Below, in pieces: positions 18,428 to 30,829 of a stretch of 64,000 nucleotides of DNA. A model generated the notes under the pieces. It had not been told where the DNA came from, did no database searches, and saw only the letters and a list, made by a program, of their open reading frames with translations. Source of the stretch: Lycium barbarum (taxonomy: Eukaryota; Streptophyta; Magnoliopsida; Solanales; Solanaceae); the NCBI RefSeq assembly GCF_019175385.1, contig NC_083345.1:125987657-126051656 (forward strand), given 5' to 3'. The stretch's first letter is position 1. Every line of letters starts with the position of its first letter. A program made the translations under genes and the position numbers.

Positions 18428-21400
18428 TGTTACACTCCATAATAATCCGTGCTACTTGTATTAAAACAAGAAAGAATGAGTTAAGAAGGTTCAAGGAAAG
18501 TTAGTCGAGTTAGTAAGAATATCGTTATATATATGGTTTCCTTAAGTATCCCAAGGTGACATGGTTACCTAAAGGATTTGAAATCGCGCTATGAGTATGT
18601 ATATGAGGTAATGCGAATGACCTTTTAAAGTATTTGAGATTATTAGTAATGATATAGAGGATGGACAAAAGATATGAATATACTTTTGCGATTGGAGTTT
18701 CGTCAAAGCTTTGTGAGTTCTCTAGTTATGTTTAAGGTTATTGTGATTCTCCGGACCCTTCGAGACGTGTATATGGATTTTTATTGATGTATATAAGTGT
18801 ATATGTATGTATAAGAAGTTACATGAGGTTGGAAGAGGATAAGAAGTTAAACGAAATGAATCGGAACAATTTCAGTAAAATCTCGGACCCGATTTTAGCC
18901 TATATTGTAGGAGGCATATCTCCTAGTATATAATGAGTTTTAAGGTGTTTCAAACGCCTAAAATTAAGTTCATCGAGTCTAGTTTGCAACGCAACAAACC
19001 GCTCGTCAAAATGATATCTGGGTAAGGAGATATGGACAATGCAAGTCGGACTGAGTATTAAGACTTAAATATTCACAAATTTTGCACTAGTGGCCGTGTG
19101 GGGTCCACTAGCACATAACAAATCAGATGTTTAGTCCATGCTTGAGTTGGGGGACGTGTAAGACCCTCTTGGGCAGCAAAATGGTCTCCTTGTTGACCAA
19201 AGTTGCATGCCACAACTCATTTTCCCAATGCCACAAATTGAACAAGAGAGAGAAGCTCTCATCTTCACCAACTAGAGAGAGAGAGCCACGGCCATGGCAG
19301 CTCCACCACAAAAAACGGCCAGCCTTCTATGTTTCTTCTTGTCATTAAACCCCTAAAGTGTTCTACACCTTCACCATTATGTTTCAAGTGAAGAAGAAAC
19401 CATAAACATGCCATTCAAGCTCCTATAGCTCATGGCCAGATTTGGGTTCTCCAAGTAGATTCAAAAAAATATATTTTCTTCAAGTGTTTCAACCCTTATA
19501 AAGGTGCATAAGAACGTGTAGCATGTTAATAAGGTTGAAGTTCGGCCAAGATTGAAGAAACAAATTGTAAGGTAAGAATGATCATTTTTCTTGTGTTGTA
19601 TGATGATTTGAATGTATAATTCATGCATGTTGTTGTGGGATTGTTGTTGTGGTTGAAGTAGGGGGTGAGACGTGAGCTTGGTGAAGCCATGGGTGGTTTC
19701 ATTTTGCATGTATTGTTGATGAATTGAATGTGTGTCAACATATGTAAATGAACAAAGATTGTAGAAGTTGGTTTATGATGTTGTATGTTGGTATTGGACT
19801 GTTTCTCTTGAATTTGAAATGAGCCGTGTGTTGTAGAGATAAATGAAATCATGCTTAATCTTCTTGTACATGTATTGGAAATGGATTGAATGTGTTATAA
19901 GTATGGATAAATGGATGAAAATCATGAAGATGTTGTAGTTGAGTTGAAGCCGTGTAAGGGGGTTGTTTTAGAAGAATTTGCGGACTGTTTGTGTCATATT
20001 TTGATTGTTGTTGTTATGAACATTATGGTGTATTGTATGCATAATGAATATGTGAATTGAGGTGTTGAAGAAACGAATCATGTTGAAGGGGGAAAACAGT
20101 CCAAACCGTGGACTGTTTTGATGATAGGAGTAAATTTGTACGTTTTGAATGTTGAATGTTGTTATGAACGTATAGTGAAAGTGAAGTTTAATGATTCAAG
20201 TGAAATTGAAATGGTTTGTGGGCTGTTGTAAGAATGAAAATGATGCTAAAACAGTTCCAAGAATCGTAAAGGTAATGTTGTTAAATGTGTTGTTGTCGTT
20301 GTAAGGTTATAGTGTCGACAACGTAGCTATTTGCGTACGAATTTGGTGATATATTTATCGTGTGACTGCTGGTCGTATTTTACTGAAATTATATGAAATG
20401 AAAACATGGAATAATGTGTAAGAATCATATGTGGTTTGCTTGGTATGTTCGTAAAAGTTTGCAAGAATTCCGGGCACCTTTATGTTGTTGATTAGGGACT
20501 GTTTTGGACGTGTTGTGGTTAGGAACTGTTTTGGACATGTCGTCTTCTTTAAATTGGAAAGACTAATGATAGTTAAGAATATATATTGTATTTACGTTGT
20601 TTGGATTGTTGTAAAGTTGTTACACGAAAACGTAAAGGCTACAGATTATTAGGAGTAACTTGAGAATGTAGTAGCCATATGTGAATCGTTATGGAATGTT
20701 GTGAATGTGGGCTATTTGGAATGTTATGTGGGCTGTCCGGATTGGTATTGAACATATGATTATTGATGTTGGATTGGTTGTATGTAGTTGGTTTGAATGC
20801 GAACGAAACGTCGTCTAAATGTTTGAAAGGGATTGTTAACGCTAAAATACATGTTGAATTCCCTTGTAGGCTAATTGTAACTCTTGATATCTTGATATAG
20901 GATAAGTACTATTGGGCAGCAAGTACAAGTTATAATACGACTAAACGCTAAAGGTATGTAAAGCGCAACCCTTCTTTCTTTTGGCATGCCTTAGTTTTCA
21001 ATAGGCTAGATTATAAGCCTTGAGGAGAATTCTAAGATTCGAAATCCGAGCATGTTATAATCCTTATATATTCCTTGGCACTCTTATGTATGATTTGATG
21101 AAATATGAACCATTATGTCTTTGAAATAATCGTTTTCCGAACTTTGCATAGAAAGGTTTCACTTTAAAGAATTTCGTAATTTTTGAGTGCCATATCTTTT
21201 GCATAAAGGCTCGGATTGCTCCAATATTTTTATAGGAGTCCGTATGATTGATAATGAGTGTGTTTTCCATAGGCGGGCCCGACTCGGATCAATACCCGTC
21301 CGTGGGTCCCGCGACTTTCCGTTATGTAATTCGGGAACTTTTGAAAGAATTCGTTATGACTATTATTTCGATTTTCAAGTATGATCATTTTACTTATGTT

Positions 21401-22448
21401 TGAGTTCATGATAATGATTTTATGCATATGATTACTCACGACTCTACTCGTGCGTTCTGTTATATCTTTCGCCGGTTCCCGGGCCAGTTCTGTTATCGTG
21501 CACACTTTGATATACTCCGGAGTTATGCTGTGTTTATGGTTCACCGAGCTACTCGCAAAAGAGGGTCGGGTTCCACATATATTTGGTGTTATGCTGTGTA
21601 TGGCGTTATGTTGTGATGTGATATGTGACGGGGATACGGAGATTTGAAACCTTCTGGTGTTATGCTGTGTTATGGCGCCATTGACGGGCGGGCGACCATA
21701 TTCTTCTGTACCTTATGCATGACTTATATTTTGAAAGTAAACATTTTGATATGTTGAATTTCTACTTATGTTTTGTACTACTATTTCTTTTATGCCTCAG
21801 ATTTGTTCTCTGTATCTTCTGCTTTGCATACTCAGTACATATTTCGTACTGACCCCCCTTTCTTCGGGGGGCTGCGTTTCATGCCCGCAGGTACAGACGC
21901 ACAGTTTGGTGATCCACCAGTTTAGGATACCCTCATTTGTTGTTTGGAGTGCTCCTCTTATTCCGGAGCCTACATTTTGGTATATATTCGGTCTTTGCAT
22001 ATGTATATATTTGTTCAGGGGTACGGCGGGGCCCTGTCCCGCCATATGATACGGTTGGTCTGTTTAGAGGTCTGTAGACGTACATGTGGGTTGTGCCTAC
22101 TTCTGTTCAGATGTGTTTGTATGATCCTACTCGTTATGACAGCCTTGTCGGCGTGCATTTTGTATATGTTTTGGGGCCGTTGTGCCATTTGATAGCCTTG
22201 TCGGCTTTTGATATATGTATACGCATCTGGTTGTGCTGAAATGTGGGCGATGTATATTCCGCCAACTCTTTTGGTTTTGATATGATATTTTGTACGTGAA
22301 ATCGCGTAAGATAATACTTGTTTCTAGCTCTGTTTAAAATGATGAATATGAAGTCTGAGTTAAGCGATAAAATAACGATTTGGTTTGTATGTCTGTTTGG
22401 GTGTCCAAGTGGGGCACCAGTCGCGGCCCACGGGGCTGGGTCGTGACA
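18428..22448 (+). mobile_element. Solo LTR, 4.0 kb, TSD GAAAG
   Basis: Begins TGTTACACTCC and ends GGGTCGTGACA, with perfect 5-bp target-site duplications GAAAG at 18423-18427 and 22449-22453. No PBS, polypurine tract or retroelement ORF is inside, so it is a single LTR left after recombination between two LTRs. The 3' part shares the order GCCCGCAGGTAC ... TGTCCCGCC ... GTGACA with the solo LTRs at 31277-33317 and 58836-60961, placing all three in one broad Ty3/gypsy LTR superfamily. A GGTGTTATGCTGTGT-like motif recurs within 21520-21680. Overlapping short ORFs on both strands (21.2-22.4 kb) are incidental. Confidence 0.88.
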
Positions 22449-22453
22449 GAAAG

Positions 22454-22970
22454 ACCGCATAATAATAATTGTTCATTTTTCTTTTTCATTATTATTGCTG
22501 AATGCGGACTAGAAAACTGCGAAATTATTTGCCTAAATTTCAATGATAGCTCGGGGAGATACGTATCTATATAGCAAATGTTGATGGACAGATTATTATG
22601 CCAAAAATAACTATCAAAAGTAGTTTTTTGTTTGTTTGTTTGGGAAAACCATATAAAAGCTAGATATAAGTAAAAGATGCAAAACAAATTTTCGTGCTTA
22701 AAGTTCAACCTAACTTTTTTTTTTTTGGCTGTGTATATATAGATACACACATTATTAGTTCTACAAATTATTCCTCTAGTATTGTCAAAATTTGTAGTTC
22801 TATGAATAATAGATTGGCCATTTTGTTGATTATATTGCTGAGTTTAGCAGCACGATCAAACCCATAATAGAGAGGTCCTAGAAAATATAGTAGAGAGGCC
22901 GGGCCACCTGCAAAGCCCATAACTCAAAATGAGGTCCGATTGGTGCCCATAAGATAGAAAATAGCTGATT
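22454..22970. other. Short spacer, no supported feature
   Basis: AT-rich DNA between the solo LTR and the foldback element. A (GTTT)n-like tract at 22626-22640 and a T-run near 22713 are the only patterns seen. Confidence 0.5.
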
Positions 22971-22974
22971 TACA

Positions 22975-23465
22975 CGGGTATCCTTTTTAGGCCCACATTT
23001 AAATTGGGTCATTCACTCAAATGTCCATATTCAGGGATGGTCTTTAATTTTTGTCCTTTGGCACTTTAAGTGGCCGAAAATAGCTCTGAGATTCTGGGTT
23101 CGATCCCCAGCTAAGTATAAGAAAAAATTAGGCCTATTCGGCCAAGGCCTAAATTCTGTAGAATCACAGCAAAGTAAAAAGGAAACAATTCATAGGGCAT
23201 AGTTTCTATATAGAAGTCATGCCTTGTCAGGCATATCTTTTGCCGTAACTTAGAACTACAAAAGTTATGCTTTATAAGGCCTAACTTGGAACCACAATAT
23301 TTTCGCGAAACCTAGCCTTGTGAAAATTTGTTTTTTACTGAGTCGGGATTCGAACTGGATCTTCGGGGTATTTTCGACCACTTTTTTAGGCAAGGGAAAA
23401 AATTAAAGACTAGCAATTTGAGGGGGGGAAATTAAAGACCGGCGTGTTTGAAGGGCAATCCGCGC
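22975..23465. mobile_element. Foldback/MITE-like element with long inverted arms
   Basis: The arms 23039-23110 and 23338-23411 are inverted relatives. The left reads GTCTTTAATTTTTGTCC ... GTGGCCGAAAATAG ... GGTTCGATCCC. The complement of the right reads GTCTTTAATTTTTTCCC ... GTGGTCGAAAATA ... GTTCGAATCCC. The outer limits are approximate. Both arms contain a B-box-like GTTCGA, but no tRNA can be folded. There is no ORF. Confidence 0.6.
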
Positions 23466-23479
23466 AAAAAAATGATTTA

Positions 23480-24028
23480 AATTTGTCCCTATTTTAAAAG
23501 TTGTGCAAATTTAACCTTTGGAAAATTACTCTTTCAAATAACTTTAGACCCGAGTACAATGTTTGCACTTATATCTCAAATGTTACAGACAAAAATTTAG
23601 ACTGCTGTTGGAGGCGGAATTATGATTTTAATTTTATGGGTTCTGAATTTTAGAAAAACAATTTTCAAGTGCTAATAACTGAGTTCTAAGTTTAACATTA
23701 TACATAAAGTTTTAAACACAAATACACTTTTTGGAGCGAAAACTACTAGGTTCGGCTGATCTCGTATTCAGATTTCTGAAACCGCCCCTGATTGTCGTCT
23801 AACATCTGCAATATGGACAAAAATTAAAATCTCGCCTAACGTCTACTCAGAAAACTTTTAGTTTGCTCAAAAGCGAACATAACAGCATGATCTTAAAGTT
23901 CCACAAGTTACAAGAGATATAAAAAAAGGGTCATTTACTAAGCAGTTGTCCAAAAAAGAATAATTAGTGAAATTTTCTGAATTTACATATTGTCACTATT
24001 TGAGAAAGCAAAAATCTTTAGAAAGGCC
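23480..24028. other. Flank of the nested retrotransposon block, no feature
   Basis: AT-rich sequence with no gene or terminus. Its right edge (ATAAC, 24029-24033) is the target site of the element at 24034-33575. Confidence 0.5.
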
Positions 24029-24252
24029 ATAACTGTAACACCTCGAAATTTTTAAACTAACACTTGAATTTTCGATTGACCACATTCTTTATAGTAGGGT
24101 GTATTTTACTTCGCACTTCCTAAATGTGAACTTGAAAACTTTTGAAACTTGTTCACACGGGCCTATTTTCACTGTTGACACCCAATTTTGTCCCGCATCT
24201 CCTCCGAAATACCTATTTATACTTCTGGTATTTCGAGAAATTAAAAAAATAT

Positions 24253-24416
24253 GCATTTAAGTTTTACTATGATTATTAGTCTTTTATTAACACCCACGTT
24301 TTATTTATTCTTCTGCAGTTTATTATTATCATTATTATTATTATTGTTATTATTATTATTATTATTATTATTAAATTATCATTTTTTGTCATTAATTATT
24401 ATTTCTTGTTATTTCC

Positions 24417-24453
<37 letters not shown>

Positions 24454-24860
24454 ATTACTAATCATTATTATCAGCGTTATTTGTTATCAATTATTAATCA
24501 TCATTATCATCGTTATTTTTTATTATTAATTATTATCATTATTTTATCAATAATTGTTATTTATTATTATTATTATCATCATTATTATTTCTTATTATTA
24601 TTATCATTATTATTTTTATTATTATCCCATTATTGTTATTATTATTAATTTATTATCATTTTTGTTATAATCAATAATTGTTATTTATCGTTATTATTTT
24701 TATTTATTAATTTCTATCATCTTTATTATTATTATTATTAATTATTATCATTTTTTAATTATCAATGTTTGTTATTTACCATTATTATTATATCTATTAT
24801 CACCATTATCATCAACATTATCATTATTACCATTATCATTGTTATTTAGCAGTATTACTA
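24253..24860. repeat. ATT/ATC-rich microsatellite zone in the LTR
   Basis: About 600 bp built of (ATT)n, (TTATCA)n and interrupted variants. The same zone lies at 49082-49686 in the 3' LTR copy, where one ATT run is shorter, and a smaller one is at 40003-40095 in the related solo LTR. It yields long Leu/Tyr/His-rich ORFs that are not genes. Confidence 0.95.
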
Positions 24861-25325
24861 CCGCTATTTATTTGCTACTATTATTTAGTATTATTGAAAC
24901 TTGCATTTCTCAACGTTCTACCAACTTCCGCATACACATCGCATTTATTTCGCACATTTAAATGATAGCGTTTTTATTGCGCGGTCATTGCAACATGATA
25001 TAACTTTATTATCCGGGTCTTTTACAATTACACATTTTTCGTACCAGGTGATATTCTGGCACCCTTAGTACATCGTTAATCAAAATGTGTCTCTTATTCA
25101 AATTTAGAAGCCAAACTATTTCTTGCACTCAGTCCGTATTTTGACTTACCGGACCCCAAATCAAAGTTCGATTAATTCCTAATACTTTTGGACTACACCA
25201 TATTTTTATCTCAATTTTTTAGATCAGTCCATGTTTAATTTACTAGTCCATTCTTTTAAACACCCAGTCTAAAATTTGACCCGGTTCACAAATGGACCGG
25301 GTCCAATTCATTTTCAGCAAAATAA

Positions 25326-25348
25326 GGGAAACCCTTTTAGGGTTTCCC
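25326..25348. promoter_or_regulatory. Palindrome with telo-box motif in the LTR
   Basis: GGGAAACCC and GGGTTTCCC are inverted around a 5-bp centre. It contains AAACCCT (telo-box), a motif found in promoters of many plant ribosomal and cell-division genes. It is 320 bp upstream of the LTR TATA box. The second copy is at 50152-50174. Confidence 0.5.
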
Positions 25349-25670
25349 CTTCATTTTCCCCTCATTCCTCACCGCCGCTCCCACTCACCCCCTTTTCCTC
25401 CTCCTCCGCCGCTCTTCATTTCCTCTCCCCTTCTCCTCCTTTCCCGCTCCCTCGCCGCCGCTCCCACTCACCCCCCTTTCCCTCCTTCTTCTCCGCTCCC
25501 CACTCACCCTTGTCCCCCACTTTTCTCTCCCTTTTCTCCGCCTCATCTCCCTCGTCTCACTCACCCCACCACCGCCGCTCATCCTCCCTTTTTCCGACCA
25601 CGCCGTGCCCTTTCCCCGATTCCCTTCCTTCATCATTCCTTACCTCACACCGCTCCTCTCTCTCCCCATT

Positions 25671-25678
25671 CTATAAAA
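25671..25678 (+). promoter_or_regulatory. TATA box of the giant LTR
   Basis: CTATAAAA follows a C/T-rich tract and precedes the region that would be transcribed in the element. The same site is at about 50497-50504 in the 3' LTR, and a comparable TATATATAA is at about 40900 in the related solo LTR. Confidence 0.55.
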
Positions 25679-28059
25679 AAACAGGGGAGTTGAATCGTTT
25701 AGGGGGGGCTGAAAACGAAAACCTCACAAAACACAAGTTTTAATCAACAAAGCCAGCGAACAATTACTCTATTTTCCTTTCATTTTCTGTTTAAAACTTT
25801 AAGTTTCTTTAATCGATTTCGAGTTCGTCGCGTTCGAGTGTAGATTCGAGACCTCGTCGATCCCCACTTCACTGTACCACAAAAAGGTAATGACGTCTTC
25901 TGTTTAGTTTCTTTAGCTGATAATGTTGTGTTGAAATCATGTTTGGACTTGAAATTGTGTATATTCTGCTGCTGTTCAGATTTATTGTCTTGTTAAATTT
26001 CTGTTAACATGGAGAAATCATGTTTTAATGCCTTGTTATGACCAGTCGTGATTCAAAAAAACTTGTTTGCATTTCTTATTTCGTGTAGCTGTTATAGTTG
26101 TTGGATGATTTAATTTAATCTGGGAGTCTGATTTATGTGTAAGGGTTAAAAGGCGATACGAATAGATATCATGAATTCGCGTATGTAGCGCTGTCCCTCT
26201 TTTGCTCTATTTTATTCGAGATAATGTATTCGGTCATGAATGTAATTTATTTGGTTTGAGATAGGACGAAATGAATATACGACATGTCGATATTGGTTGT
26301 TGATTTTATTTTGTCTACAAAGTCGTGGCTGTTTTGTTTAAGCTGATAAGATTAATGTGGAATAGTCAGTTTGAGACTTAGGTTAGCTTATTACGTCATT
26401 ACTGCATGGTTTAAGTCGAATTCGATTAATGCTAGATGGTAGTCGCATGTCTGTTTAGTTGTGGTTTCCTCCAGCTTGCATTATCATGATTGTGTTTGTT
26501 AAAAGAAAGAATCTGATTGATGTTAAGAGATAATGATATGCTTTTATCTGTTCAAATGAGTTGGTGTGATTTTCTTTAAATTATATGGTTTGGCCTTCAA
26601 AGGCAGAGGTGTTTGGTGTTAATTTAAAACTTGATTGTCGTATAAGTTATTTGGGTTAACTGTCTGGACACGTGCTAACTGTCACATGACTCATTTCAAA
26701 ATTCTGTGTGTGAAAGGGACTTATTTAAATGCTACTCTACTCTCAACATGTTTGATCAGTGTGTTTTAAAGATATATAAACCTTCCCTGTTTAAACTAGC
26801 CTACTTGTTTAGTTGACTTACCCCTCTATCTATGATTATCACACTCTGCGAACGTGTTAATTTACCTTACTTGATTGTTCTATGCTACCATTGCTTAATT
26901 TTATCCTCTGGTTGCAATGAATTTGTGACCAATGTGCGGTCACTAAGGTCACTACCTATCATTCTTATGGTTATTATGCATAATATGTGAGCCTGGCAGT
27001 CTGAATTTTGCATGATAAAGCTATTTGTTTTGGTTTGTGTTGACTGAGGCTTGACTGTCTAATGTGAACCTACCTGGGAGTTTGTTTGTTGCCAAGACTT
27101 AAGTATGGATAGGGTGCCCTTGTCTTGAGCTTATTATAGCCGCAATTTCTGAGTTTGCTTCTTGTTTGTCACTCGTTTCTTTTTAGCTCCACTGTGGCCT
27201 GCTAAGTATCTAGTCCGTCACCTTTCTGCCTCTGTTTTTGCCAATAATCAGTTTGTATGTGCCATCATTTGCTGATATCTGATTCAGACTGTTCTATTTT
27301 TTCAAAAGAAAGCAATCTGTGATTCGAGTACTCGCTTGGAAGACCTAAAAATGGCATGAACCTTATTTTTGCAAATTGAACATAGCATATCTGTTTAAAT
27401 GAAGATTCAATCCTGTATTTAGCACAATTTGTTGCGTATTCGTTAGCATGACTACAAACCTTGAGTTAACTTGGGAAGCTCTTGCGCATTGACAATCGTT
27501 ATCTTCTTCTTGCCTCACCATCGTAATTCGTCGCTTTATCCTTCATTCATAGAGTTAGATGCTCCTGTTGTAATATTCACTAGTGTTAAATGTGGTTGGT
27601 GAAAGGAACAATATAAAATTTGTACCATGTGTGATTTCCAGTTGTAACATCCATTTGTACAATCCGCCCACTTTGTAGTGTTCTTTCTTAAGTTTGGATT
27701 ATGCTAGTTGGTGATGTCCAAAGTTATAAACCATGAGACATACTGATTCTTCCTCCTAAAAGATTTATCATTTTCTTCGCGATGATTTGTGCTTAACATC
27801 CTGTTTGGATAAATTAATAGGGAGGAACAGTTGGAAGAATGCCATTTATTCTTGTGTGCGTGAATATTCCTTGATTTACCTGCTAAATGAAAATGTGCTC
27901 TTCCCTATAAGATGATAAGTCTAAATTCCAACACTTAAAATGTACAGTCTAGTAATTGGTGGTCGATGTCATTCGATAAAATATGACTTAATATGATGCT
28001 TTGTTTCTTTTAGTCTTTATGGTTTTCATGGTTACTTGTTACTTCCCCTTCAACATTGT

Positions 28060-28580
28060 TAGGCATGGTAATTGGCTCATTTAGGTGTACTTTAGCCATT
28101 TTGCTATTGCATTTTGGAGTTGAAACTGCTGGTGCATTTTAGCCATTCCGCAGCTCTATGTTGGGCCATGAACTACTGCATTTTTAGCTGAATTACTGCC
28201 TGCATTTTGGCCAACTGATTCCTGCATTTTGAGGCTGAAAATGCTACATTCTTAAGACACAATTACAACCAAGCAGTTACTGCAATTTATACCTAATGTT
28301 GCTGCACTTTGGGGACTGATTTAAGACAAACAGTAGCTACATTTACTGCTGCGTTTTTAGACCATTTCTACTACGTTTTAGGCCATTTTCACCCCATCTT
28401 GGGACTGATTTTGCTGCTGCAATTGAGGCCAACGCTGCTGCATTTTTTTCGGCCATTTGCACCTCATTTTTAGGGGTTGATTTGTTGCTGCATTTTGGCC
28501 ATTTGCTGCCTCATTTTTGACCATTTCGCTGATGCAATTTGTGCCATGAATTGCTGCATCTTGGGTCGCTTACCGTTGCT
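28060..28580. repeat. Degenerate tandem repeats (TGCTGCATTTTGGCC type) in the LTR
   Basis: At least ten imperfect units of roughly 30-50 bp share TGCTGCATTTT followed by GGCCATTT or GAGGCTGA-like tails. The same tract is in the LTR copies at about 34840-35350 and 52900-53410. Confidence 0.75.
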
Positions 28581-30297
28581 GAGTTCTCGGGCCATCATAA
28601 TTTTCTGGGTCAACTTGAAATAAAATATGTTAGCGCCTTGAAAGCTCCATTTGTTTAAAATATGACTACAAGATTCCAGGTCGGGATGAACAGTGGTTAC
28701 TCCAATTCATTGGCTGCATATCCAGTTGAATTATCATTTTTGTTTCTTAGTTTGGTTCGTATAAATGTCCTCCACAATTAGTTGGATGTTAAGCCCAAGT
28801 TATGAAGTCCTTGTACCTCATTATAGATGCTGCGTTGTTTTTTTTTCTTTTTTTTTGCCGCTTATTTGTCTCGTTATATAGACCTAATCCTTTTCTTTTC
28901 TTCCTTTTGCATGAACACACATGGGAGAATATTGGAGTTATGGCAACTCTAAGTTCAGCCCGGAATTTGGAGTAAACAGTAGCTGCGGTTTTGTTCGAGC
29001 TGAGCCCAGTTCAATCATTTTACTCTCCTAATTTTTTTTATTTTGTGCATTTAATTTGTAATTACATGACTAACACTTTATTTGCTTAGATTAGGCGAGC
29101 CTTAGCGGAATTACCGGTTTTGATTTTAACAAAATGGGCAGGAAGAAACAATAATATCCTTAGTTTCGTTTTTCTTCTTCCATATTAATGTATTTATAGT
29201 ATCTATAATATTTATCTATATTAAAGCCATTGATTCTCAAGGATGAAGCCATAAGCACATATTTTGAATTAAGATCATGTTTTCATTCTTACTGTATTAG
29301 AAATTTCAAAAACACCACTAATACGCAAATATAAATTCAGGTATATTTTATGAATGCATTTTCAATCATGCATGTTTTAGCCCAAATAACTTTAAATAAG
29401 AGTGATATAAAAAAATATAAAGAAATTCATGGCCTTTCATCATATTTAAGAATATAAGTCTAGGCATTCCTACACCGTCATATTCATGTAATATCATTTT
29501 TTTATCTAAAGATCACATTTGACAAATCATCTTTTAAAAGGCATTAATCATAAGCAAATTACCCTATTTTTTACGAATCTTACTTTCTTTTGAATAATAT
29601 TGCTATATTTTCATTTTTGGCTTTATCAATATCTTTAAATCTCGTTTAACATTTAGAATCTTCTATTATACAATTATTATGCTTTCTACAAGTACTATTT
29701 TTAAACAACATTATTATACTTTCGTTTAAAGCCTTAACAGCATTTATGAGTCATATCTTCAAAATAGCATTAGAAATACTCTTTTATACAAATTATCATT
29801 TTTTATAAGTCCTATTTTAAATAGCATCCTTACATGTCTATTTATAACTTTAGCAATATTTACAAAGTTACTTTTTTTTTCTATGACACTATATTCACAC
29901 TTAGCCTAACTAATCGTAAGTCCGGTCGGTTAACCATTGTTAATGGGTCTTAAAGGATGCCTAATACCTTCCCTTTAGACTAATTGAACCCTTACCTAGA
30001 ATCTTAAGTTTCGCAGACCTTAAACAGAGCTAACTTTAAACATAACTTTAATAAACTTTAGGTGTCCTAATTCACCATAAATAATTAGGTGGCGACTCCT
30101 TAAAACAAACAACAAAAACGGAAATCTCCAATACGTCATACTTCTAATTTAACTCTACCGGGTTAAAAAAAGGGGTGTGACATTCACTACTAAATTACTG
30201 TGAATATCTTATTAAATAAATTTATTCTGAACGTTGAGGTATGAAATTTGCTTTTGTTTCGTAAGTGACATCCTCCCAAAAAGGGGTGCTACAAGTT

Positions 30298-30309
30298 TGG
30301 TATCAGAGC
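30298..30309 (+). promoter_or_regulatory. Primer binding site (initiator tRNA-Met type)
   Basis: TGGTATCAGAGC lies 4 bp after the 5' LTR end of the 24034-33575 element. It is the standard minus-strand primer site of many plant LTR retrotransposons. The duplicate is at 55125-55136. Confidence 0.85.
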
Positions 30310-30637
30310 CTAGGTTGTGATTCTAGGACTTTTGTTGTATTGTTCGTATGCATCATGTACATGTCCCTCATGCAATGTGATCTTCTCTTCTATAGGAACT
30401 ATGACATGGCCTCCTCTTTAATAGAGCTAATGAGGTTGTTGATCTATGTTATACAGACTATTATGTTTCTCATCACTTGCATTTTCTAGAGGTGTAATTT
30501 TTACGAGACTTGATTTTGATGTGCTTGTCGGAAATATTTTGGGTCACCAGGTTGTTGTTAACCGAGTTTATAAAGATTATCCTTTTATGATTCAAAATCT
30601 AATTTTCTCCGTGGACTAGATTGTAATGCCTTTTCAA

Positions 30638-30777
30638 GACTACAACAACAACAACAACAACAAGCCCAGTATAATCCCACCATGTGGGGTCTGGGGAGGG
30701 TAGAGTGTACGCAGACCTAACCCCCCACCTTGCAAGGTAGGGCGGCTGTTTCTGAAAGACCCTCGGCTCAAGAGAGG
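30638..30777 (-). mobile_element. TS-type SINE inside the small LTR element
   Basis: On the minus strand it runs from a tRNA-related head to a TTG tail (seen as ACAACAACAACAACAACAAC at the left). The core GTCTGGGGAGGGTAGAGTG is well preserved. It makes up about a quarter of the element's interior. Confidence 0.88.
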
Positions 30778-30829
30778 TGAGACTAGTATAAGGTAAATTT
30801 CGGGACGAAATTTCTTAAGTGGAGAGAGT

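Larger units (their letters stand above)
24173..30182 (+). mobile_element. Giant (6.0-kb) solo LTR of a Tat/Ogre-like element, TSD TTCAC
   Basis: Starts TGTTGACACCCAATTTTG and ends AAGGGGTGTGACA. TTCAC flanks both sides (24168-24172 and 30183-30187), and removing the LTR rejoins the host LTR. It is the full-length counterpart of the 3' LTR at 49002-55009 (about ten substitutions and one small indel over 6 kb by eye) and of the truncated 5' LTR at 33963-36945. Parts in order: an ATT-rich microsatellite zone, a palindrome with telo-box, a C/T-rich block, a TATA box near 25671, a long transcribed region with degenerate TGCTGCATTTTGGCC repeats, and a U5 end with a PBS-like TGGCGACTCC. There are no genes. 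ORFs of 83-155 codons in the C/T-rich block are low-complexity artefacts. Confidence 0.92.

Noticed and set aside
21187..22460. Cluster of overlapping ORFs on both strands
   Set aside because: All lie in the 4.0-kb solo LTR, with no retroviral or cellular domain. Slightly higher GC makes chance ORFs longer.
23090..23112. tRNA gene suggested by GGTTCGATCCCCAG
   Set aside because: No A box, acceptor stem or anticodon arm can be placed around it. It lies in a foldback element arm.
24251..24965. Leu/Tyr/His-rich ORFs on + strand
   Set aside because: They come from the ATT/ATC microsatellite in the LTR and recur at 49080-49791. Low complexity, no domain.
25276..25743. 155-codon Pro/Ser/His-rich ORF and overlapping ORFs on both strands (also 50102-50569, 40464-40971)
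   Set aside because: These lie in C/T-rich LTR leader DNA just before or around the TATA box. Both strands and several frames are open because of composition, not coding.
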